A stretch of DNA of 10,529 nucleotides from DASPPK01 sp041479575 (GTDB lineage: Archaea > Thermoproteota > Bathyarchaeia > Bathyarchaeales > Bathycorpusculaceae), in contig JBGOYH010000063.1 in the NCBI GenBank assembly GCA_041479575.1, forward strand, positions 1 to 10,529, read 5' to 3'. The stretch's first letter is position 1. Every line of letters starts with the position of its first letter. A program made the position numbers and the translations under genes. Below, piece after piece: positions 5,702 through 10,529 of the stretch. Below the pieces are notes generated by a model that saw only the letters and a program-made list of their open reading frames with translations, did not search any database and was not told the origin of the DNA.

Positions 5702-8143
5702 CTAGCTTTCCTCCAAAGCTTTCTTGAATACTTGTTTAGCTTTCTCAATTTCCTCGGGCTTGACGTTCTCAACTATAGTTTTCATCTCACGGATTTTGGA
5801 TGCAAACTTTTCTCCTTCCGCAGCCGAGGCCCACAAAAGCTGCAGTCTCTCTTTGTTCAATCCGTTTTGTTCCATCTTCTTCCACATTCGCTCCACACGT
5901 TTCTGTGTTTGGACGTTGGCGTTTATGTAGTGACAGTCTCCAATATGACAACCGCTCACCAAAACTGCAGCAGCACCTCTTGCAAAGGCTCTTTCAATGA
6001 ACTTCTGAGAAACACGTCCAGAACACATTGTCCTGATAATGCGAGCATGTGGCGGGTACTGCATCCTACTGACTCCTGCAAAGTCGGCACCGGCATAGGA
6101 ACACCAGTTACAGCAGAAAGCTACAACCTTCTTGTCCGCATCTTGCTCTGTTATTGCGTCTATCTCCGCGATAATTTGGTCATCTGTAAAGTGGTTTTGT
6201 GTAAGCGCACCGAACGCACACTCGGCGGCACATGTTCCGCATCCGCCACACGCTGCTTCAATGATTTCGATCCGTTTCTTTTCTTTATCAAGAGTAATCG
6301 CATTGTAAGGACAAACCTTGACGCATAATCCGCAGGCTTTGCATTTTTCCGGAAAAAGCAAGGGCGTTATGGCTTCAACGGTAACCTTTCCTTGAGCCAT
6401 TAAAATGCCTGCACGTCCAGCCGCTGCGCTTGCTTGTGTTACACTGTCCTTAATGTCCTTGGGGCCTTCGGCGCAACCTGCGAAAAAGATTCCGCCCGTG
6501 GCAGCGTCTACGGGTCTCAGTTTAGGATGAGCTTCCAGGAAGAATCCATCTTGATTTCTTGACAGTGTCAACAGGCGCTGTATAATTTCGCTGTCTTTTC
6601 TGGATTCCAGTCCTATAGAAAGAATTGCCATGTCGGCACTTATCTTGTAAATTTCATTTTTCAACGTGTTTTCTCCAATAAGCCAAAGGTTGCGGGTCTT
6701 CCTGTCCTCCTTTATCTCTGCTGGCAGTCCGCGAATGAAGACGACGCCTTCTTTTCTAGCCCGTTTATACAGGTCTTCAAAGCCCTTTCCAAACGCTCTA
6801 ATGTCAACATAAAACACGTAGATCTCGGTGTCTGGCCAGTGCTCTTTGATGAGCAAGCTGTCTTTGATGGTGTTCATGCAGCAAACATTGCTGCAATACA
6901 GCTTTCCAGCCCTGTCTGAACGTGAGCCTACGCATTGAACGAATGCTACACGCTTCGGAATCTGTTTGTCACTTAGTCTTAGCAGGTGTCCGCCCGATGG
7001 ACCGCCCGCGTTAATCAACCTCTCAAATTCGAGTGACGTGATGACATTTGGATATTTGCCGTAACCATAATTGGGCAGGACTGAAGGATCGAAAACGTCC
7101 GCGCCGGTTGCAACCACTATTGTCCCTACGTCGATTTCCTCTATTTCCGGCTTCATCTCGAATTTGATCGCTTGCCTCTCGCAGGCTTTTATGCATTTGT
7201 CGCAGGTGATTATACCTTCCTTGTTGAGACAAAGGTTCATGTCAATAATATACGTGGACGGCACTGCCTGAGCAAACGGGGTGTAAATTCCATGCCTTGT
7301 TGCTAACCCAACGTCGAACTCGTTTGGCGCCACGATCGGACACACTTTCGCACATTCGTCGCATGCTGAACAATCTTTCGTGACATAACGCGGTTTTTTC
7401 AGCACCTTCACGCGGAAGTTGCCGATGTAGCCTTTCACCTCAGAGACTTCACTGTTTGTAAACAACTCAATATTTGGATGATGCCCCACATCGGACATTT
7501 TCGGTGCAAGGATACATATCGAGCAGTCCATGGTTGGAAAAGTCTTGTCTATGCGCGCCATCATTCCGCCTATGCTCGGTTCTTTCTCAACCATGTATAC
7601 CTTGTAACCTGTGTCTGCAAGGTCCAGTGCGGCTTGAATGCCTGCCACTCCTCCGCCTATGACCAGTGCTTTTCGGGTGATGGGAACTTCAGTTTCTTCT
7701 GCAGCCTGAAGCAAAGCAGCTTTGGCCACCGCCATTTTCACGAGGTCTTTTGCTTTTTCAGTCGCTGCTTTGCGGTCGTAAAGGTGAACCCAACTGCAAT
7801 GTTCGCGTATGTTGGCCATTTCGAAGAGGTACTTGTTCAATCCTGCGTCTTCGCATGCTTTCCTGAAGGTTGGTTCGTGGAGTCTTGGAGAGCATGATGC
7901 GACAACCACTCGGTTGAGTTTGTGTTCCTTGATGTCGTTTTTGATTTCTGCTTGGCCTTGGTCTGAACACGTGTAACGGTTATCTTGGGCAAGGACAACA
8001 TGTGGCAGAGTAGCAGCATATTTGGCGACGTCAGCACAATCGACAGAACCCGCTATGTTCAACCCGCAGTGGCAGACGTAGACTCCTATCCTTGGTTCAT
8101 CTTGCTGTTTCGGTTGTGGTTTATTCTCTTTGTTTTCTGCCAT
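5702..8143 (-). CDS. hdrA: HdrA-MvhD fusion: flavin-dependent, bifurcation-type heterodisulfide reductase subunit A with C-terminal MvhD domain
   Basis: HdrA is the FAD and Fe-S subunit at which electron bifurcation occurs in heterodisulfide reductase complexes; it is soluble. This protein has 813 residues against about 650-670 for plain HdrA. The extra part is an MvhD domain. In order: N-terminal Hdr domain (YVCHCGLNIAGSVDC, 22-36); FAD fold with GGGVAG (163-168); the HdrA hallmark MDCSICILAPKM (205-216); an inserted ferredoxin (Cys258, 261, 264, 268 and Cys305, 314, 317, 321); QCVGSR (403-408) with YCSNVCC (416-422); a second flavin-domain motif GIFFAGCAEGPKD (551-563); a C-terminal ferredoxin (Cys601, 604, 607, 611; 632, 635, 638, 642); then MvhD (about 672-785, Cys677, 678, 681, 707, 732, 737). 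The same fusion is known in Methanosarcina HdrA2 and Archaeoglobus. The start ATG lies 4 nt after the upstream stop, with a GGAAGGATGAG purine run before it. No HdrB or hydrogenase gene is adjacent. Confidence 0.94.
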   Translation of the reverse strand: MAENKENKPQPKQQDEPRIGVYVCHCGLNIAGSVDCADVAKYAATLPHVVLAQDNRYTCSDQGQAEIKNDIKEHKLNRVVVASCSPRLHEPTFRKACEDAGLNKYLFEMANIREHCSWVHLYDRKAATEKAKDLVKMAVAKAALLQAAEETEVPITRKALVIGGGVAGIQAALDLADTGYKVYMVEKEPSIGGMMARIDKTFPTMDCSICILAPKMSDVGHHPNIELFTNSEVSEVKGYIGNFRVKVLKKPRYVTKDCSACDECAKVCPIVAPNEFDVGLATRHGIYTPFAQAVPSTYIIDMNLCLNKEGIITCDKCIKACERQAIKFEMKPEIEEIDVGTIVVATGADVFDPSVLPNYGYGKYPNVITSLEFERLINAGGPSGGHLLRLSDKQIPKRVAFVQCVGSRSDRAGKLYCSNVCCMNTIKDSLLIKEHWPDTEIYVFYVDIRAFGKGFEDLYKRARKEGVVFIRGLPAEIKEDRKTRNLWLIGENTLKNEIYKISADMAILSIGLESRKDSEIIQRLLTLSRNQDGFFLEAHPKLRPVDAATGGIFFAGCAEGPKDIKDSVTQASAAAGRAGILMAQGKVTVEAITPLLFPEKCKACGLCVKVCPYNAITLDKEKKRIEIIEAACGGCGTCAAECAFGALTQNHFTDDQIIAEIDAITEQDADKKVVAFCCNWCSYAGADFAGVSRMQYPPHARIIRTMCSGRVSQKFIERAFARGAAAVLVSGCHIGDCHYINANVQTQKRVERMWKKMEQNGLNKERLQLLWASAAEGEKFASKIREMKTIVENVKPEEIEKAKQVFKKALEES

Positions 8144-8147
8144 CGTC

Positions 8148-9584
8148 TCATCCTTCCTTCCAAGATTTCACGTAGTTTTCAATCGCTTCTGCCGCGCGTT
8201 TTCCGTCACGAATAGCCTCTATCACCGAAGCCGGTCCGCTTACAGCATCCCCGCCTCCGAAGACTCCTGGCATACTTGTCTCCAATGTTATGGGGTTAAC
8301 CCACAACGTTCCATCTTCGTTTAATTCAATATCTTGAGGCAGAAATCCCAAGTCTGGAGATTCACCTATTGCCAGAATAACCATGTCTGTCTCTCGTTTG
8401 AAATCTGAACCTTCCACTGGACTCGCCTTCTTCCGCCCGGTCTCGTCTGGTTCGCCCAACTGCATACGGACACATTCAATTCCAGTAACCTTCCCGCTTT
8501 CACCCAACACTCTCTTGGGTGACACGAGAAACTCGATTTTCACTCCCTCATGTTCTGCTTCTTGAACTTCACGCAGATTCGCCGGCATCTCATCCTTCGA
8601 TCTGCGGTATAATATGGTCACTTCATTTGCTCCGAGACAGCGGGCAGTTCGTGCTGCGTCTACCGCAACGTTTCCGCCGCCGATGACCACAACATTCTTT
8701 CCAACGTCGACTTTCTTGCCCGTGTTAGCATCCCATAGAAAGTCAAGGGCATGTGTTACTCCTTTCAGTTCTGAGCCTTCAATTTTTAACTGATGGCTCT
8801 TATGAGCTCCTGCTCCGATGAAAACGGCTTTGAACCCTTCCTTCTTCAAGTTCTCAAAATGCAAGTCTTTGCCAATTTTGATGCCTGTTTTGATTTCTAC
8901 GCCTAAATCCTTTATGAATTGGATTTCCTTTGCAACGACCTGTTTTGGCAAGCGTTTTTCAGGTATGCCTTTTCTCAGCATCCCGCCTGCTTCTGAAAGG
9001 GCTTCAAAAACTGTGACGTCGTATCCTTTCTTTCCAAGTTCATATGCCGCTGTCAATCCTGCAGGTCCCGAACCGATAACCGCGATTTTCTCTTTGGAAG
9101 ATTTTCCACTTTTCTCCTTTTTCTTTGATTTGACTTGCTCTTCGCGCATTTGTTCAATTCTATCCAAAATTTCATCAGTCTTCAAACTGGCGCGTTCTGG
9201 ATGGAAACAAACCACAGTTGTGACAAGTGGGAGAGGAACATTCTTGACAATCTTCTGGAGGGCTTTGTCAAAACCCTGCATGCGCCCGCGCTTTGCGGCG
9301 GCTGACCGCATGAACAAGAATATTTCCGGCAGGTCCAAGGCTTGTGGGCAACGGTCATGGCATCTGTAGCACCATGCACAGAACCAGATTGCCTCTGAAG
9401 CCAAGACTTCTTCGGGGTTTGAATAGATGTCCTCGAGAAGTCTTCTGGGGCTGTAATCGTTTCCCAGCATTTCAGCCATGGAACAGCTGGCTGTGCAGAT
9501 GCCGCATTCAAAGCAGTTTTTGAGTTTCTCCACGTCCAAGATTTTTTCGTGGATTTCCTTGACGATGTTGGTTGAGCGCTCCAA
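8148..9584 (-). CDS. HdrC-GltD fusion: Fe-S domain joined to a GltD/NfnB-like NAD(P)H:FAD oxidoreductase
   Basis: This 478-residue protein begins the operon. Residues 1-125 are an HdrC-like helical ferredoxin: CFECGICTASCS (Cys24, 27, 30, 34) and CAWCYRCHDRCP (Cys69, 72, 75, 79), the two-cluster pattern of heterodisulfide reductase subunit C. A charged lysine/serine-rich linker follows (about 148-166). Residues 167-475 are a two-dinucleotide-fold flavoprotein like the glutamate synthase small subunit: FAD site AVIGSGPAGLTAAYELG (168-184), NAD(P) site VVVIGGGNVAVDAARTA (298-314), and the C-terminal FAD motif GGDAVSGPASVIEAI (444-458). The predicted role is exchange of electrons between NAD(P)H and the Hdr clusters. 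The start is TTG at 9584 with GAGGG 8 nt upstream; the next in-frame ATG (Met36) would destroy the first cluster motif. It could alternatively be called a GltD-like protein with a HdrC-type N-terminus. No glutamate synthase large subunit is present. Confidence 0.88.
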   Translation of the reverse strand: MERSTNIVKEIHEKILDVEKLKNCFECGICTASCSMAEMLGNDYSPRRLLEDIYSNPEEVLASEAIWFCAWCYRCHDRCPQALDLPEIFLFMRSAAAKRGRMQGFDKALQKIVKNVPLPLVTTVVCFHPERASLKTDEILDRIEQMREEQVKSKKKEKSGKSSKEKIAVIGSGPAGLTAAYELGKKGYDVTVFEALSEAGGMLRKGIPEKRLPKQVVAKEIQFIKDLGVEIKTGIKIGKDLHFENLKKEGFKAVFIGAGAHKSHQLKIEGSELKGVTHALDFLWDANTGKKVDVGKNVVVIGGGNVAVDAARTARCLGANEVTILYRRSKDEMPANLREVQEAEHEGVKIEFLVSPKRVLGESGKVTGIECVRMQLGEPDETGRKKASPVEGSDFKRETDMVILAIGESPDLGFLPQDIELNEDGTLWVNPITLETSMPGVFGGGDAVSGPASVIEAIRDGKRAAEAIENYVKSWKEG

Positions 9585-9592
9585 CTTGTAAG

Positions 9593-9597
9593 CCCTC
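9593..9597 (-). promoter_or_regulatory. Ribosome binding site for the TTG start of the HdrC-GltD gene
   Basis: On the minus strand this reads GAGGG, 8 nt before the TTG at 9584. It supports that non-ATG start and a short leader. Confidence 0.55.
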
Positions 9598-9619
9598 TTG
9601 ACTACTGCCGCTAGGCAAG

Positions 9620-9628
9620 ATATAAAAG
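9620..9628 (-). promoter_or_regulatory. Candidate TATA box for the hdr-kor operon
   Basis: On the minus strand the sequence is CTTTTATAT, a strong archaeal TATA-like box. Initiation about 25 nt away (near 9598-9600) would give a leader of roughly 15 nt that just includes the GAGGG ribosome binding site. All six minus-strand genes could be transcribed from here, since no spacer between them exceeds 4 nt. Confidence 0.6.
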
Positions 9629-9642
9629 TTTACAAATGTAAA
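9629..9642. repeat. 14-bp perfect palindrome, candidate operator
   Basis: TTTACA-AA-TGTAAA is an inverted repeat with 6-bp arms and a 2-bp centre. It directly abuts the upstream side of the minus-strand TATA box, where the BRE and TFB would bind. A dimeric regulator bound here could block or recruit the basal factors for the hdr-kor operon. It is about 43 nt upstream of the plus-strand TATA box, so it could also affect the divergent gene. Confidence 0.5.
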
Positions 9643-9684
9643 GGTTTTGACCATACATTCAAGTTGCAAGATGCCCCAAGCAAG

Positions 9685-9692
9685 TTTATATT
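9685..9692 (+). promoter_or_regulatory. Candidate TATA box for the divergent DapB-like gene
   Basis: TTTATATT on the plus strand would place initiation near 9713-9718. That is just upstream of an AGGAG at 9721-9725 and the TTG start at 9738. Confidence 0.5.
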
Positions 9693-9720
9693 ATGAAACA
9701 AAGTAAAGCACGAACCAAAG

Positions 9721-9725
9721 AGGAG
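9721..9725 (+). promoter_or_regulatory. Probable ribosome binding site of the DapB-like gene
   Basis: AGGAG lies 12 nt before the TTG at 9738. The spacing is longer than ideal. It still favours the TTG over the in-frame ATG at 9693, which touches the TATA box and would lie upstream of the predicted transcript start. Confidence 0.45.
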
Positions 9726-9737
9726 AAAACGACCACC

Positions 9738-10529
9738 TTGGAAAAGATAAGAGTGTTAGCCTATGGGGTCGGGGTCGTCGGCGGTATGATCGCGAAATCC
9801 TTGCTTGAAAAAGAAGGAGTCGAGATAGTCGGGGCGGTTGACGTTGATAGAAACAAGGTCGGCAAGGACTTGGGCGATGTCTTGGGGTTGGGAAAGAAAG
9901 TCGGTGTCAAGGTTTCTGGTGACTTGGATTCCGCGCTTGCAAAAGTGAAAGCGGACATTGCAGTGCATGCAACATCATCCTATCTGAAGGACACGTATTC
10001 TCAGATAGCCTCCATTGTGGAACATGGAGTCAACGTCGTGTCAACATGCGAGGAATTGTCGTACCCATACGTTTCGGAACCCAAGCTTGCAGAAAAGTTA
10101 GATGCCTTGGCCAGAAAGCATGACGTAGCGGTGTTGGGAACTGGAATTAACCCTGGTTATTTGATGGACACGCTTGTAATTACGCTAACGGGACCCTGTA
10201 AGAAGGTGGAGAAAATTGAGGCAACAAGAGTGATGAACGCAGCTACCAGACGTTTGCCGTTCCAGAAAAAGATAGGCGCAGGCTTGTCGGTCGAAGAATT
10301 CAGGCAGAAAATGAAAGACAAAGAGATCACCGGGCATGTGGGGCTTGAACAGTCAATCGCCATGATTGCAGATGCCTTAGCATGGAAGCTCGACAAGATA
10401 GCTGTTGAACCAGTAGAGCCCGTCGTTGCCAAGAAACTTGTTCAAAGCAAAGACATCAGGGTTGACGCAGGAAAAGTGGCCGGTCTTAAACAGAAAGCGA
10501 AGGGTATGATGCGGGGCAAAGAAATCGTA
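9738..10529 (+). CDS. DapB-like NAD(P)-dependent oxidoreductase, 2,4-diaminopentanoate dehydrogenase type (3' truncated)
   Basis: The frame is open to the right edge, giving 264 residues without a stop; the family is roughly 330-350 residues, so the C-terminus is missing. It starts with an N-terminal dinucleotide-binding fold (KIRVLAYGVGVVGG, 3-16; GAVDVDRNKVGKDLG, 33-47). HATSSYLKD (77-85) and LGTGINPGYLMDTL (135-148) follow. These blocks resemble the dihydrodipicolinate-reductase-like proteins that include 2,4-diaminopentanoate dehydrogenase of clostridial ornithine fermentation. True DapB is much shorter (about 270 residues) and has a different lysine-pathway signature, so a lysine role is less likely. 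The actual substrate is unknown; an amino-acid or amine dehydrogenase is an inference. The start is TTG at 9738 because family homology begins there. An in-frame ATG at 9693 would add 15 mostly charged residues. It is divergent from the hdr-kor operon. Confidence 0.72.
   Translation, partial: MEKIRVLAYGVGVVGGMIAKSLLEKEGVEIVGAVDVDRNKVGKDLGDVLGLGKKVGVKVSGDLDSALAKVKADIAVHATSSYLKDTYSQIASIVEHGVNVVSTCEELSYPYVSEPKLAEKLDALARKHDVAVLGTGINPGYLMDTLVITLTGPCKKVEKIEATRVMNAATRRLPFQKKIGAGLSVEEFRQKMKDKEITGHVGLEQSIAMIADALAWKLDKIAVEPVEPVVAKKLVQSKDIRVDAGKVAGLKQKAKGMMRGKEIV

Noticed and set aside
5405..6328. Long plus-strand open frame (307 codons) antisense to korD and hdrA
   Set aside because: It runs opposite two well-supported genes, is rich in Cys, Phe and Ser as expected for the reverse of cysteine- and lysine-rich coding sequence, shows no recognisable motif, and has no promoter or ribosome binding site that stands out.
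8818..9369. Plus-strand open frame of 183 codons antisense to the HdrC-GltD gene
   Set aside because: It is a shadow of the GltD domain; its translation shows no domain and it has no plausible start context.
9693..9737. Upstream in-frame ATG for the DapB-like gene
   Set aside because: It directly follows the candidate TATA box, so it would precede the expected transcript start. Family similarity begins at the TTG-initiated segment. It stays a minor alternative if transcription begins further upstream.
1..10529. Mobile elements, CRISPR arrays, defence genes, tRNA or rRNA genes
   Set aside because: I found no terminal inverted repeats, transposase motifs, regularly spaced repeats or RNA-gene signatures. 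Nearly all the sequence is accounted for by housekeeping and energy-metabolism genes.

Overview
The window reads as archaeal chromosome. It carries the archaeal/eukaryotic ribosomal protein eS1 (S3Ae), a Pcc1-type KEOPS subunit and the C-terminal part of a GAN/RecJ-type DHH nuclease. Most transcription units start behind archaeal TATA-like boxes, and most starts have a GGAGG- or GGTGA-type ribosome binding site. The gene content (2-oxoacid:ferredoxin oxidoreductase plus Hdr-like flavoproteins, no methanogenesis gene in view) fits an anaerobic, heterotrophic member of the TACK archaea, for example Bathyarchaeia. That placement is an inference from recall, not a computed phylogeny. I see no mobile element, CRISPR array, tRNA or rRNA.

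Left part, plus strand (1-2867): an information-processing block. It holds the 3' end of the GAN/RecJ-like nuclease, an overlapping pcc1, then serS behind its own promoter, then rps3ae behind another promoter.

Centre, minus strand (9584 down to 2871): one tight six-gene operon, in transcription order HdrC-GltD fusion, HdrA-MvhD fusion, then korD, korA, korB and korC (delta ferredoxin, alpha, beta and gamma subunits of a 2-oxoglutarate-type 2-oxoacid:ferredoxin oxidoreductase). Junctions run from a 4-nt gap to an 8-nt overlap, so the products are probably made together. The Kor enzyme should decarboxylate a 2-oxoacid to an acyl-CoA and pass electrons to ferredoxin clusters. HdrA-MvhD and HdrC-GltD supply FAD sites, at least one predicted NAD(P)H site and many Fe-S clusters. 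There is no HdrB (the heterodisulfide-reducing subunit) and no hydrogenase or formate dehydrogenase subunit beside them. The most interesting reading is a dedicated electron-transfer or bifurcating complex linking 2-oxoacid oxidation to NAD(P)H.

Right edge, plus strand (9738 to the end): a divergently transcribed, 3'-truncated DapB-like oxidoreductase of the 2,4-diaminopentanoate dehydrogenase type, hinting at amino-acid catabolism. The 153-bp divergent spacer holds two opposed TATA boxes and a 14-bp perfect palindrome abutting the operon's box, a candidate operator. No stretch over 300 bases lacks a gene.
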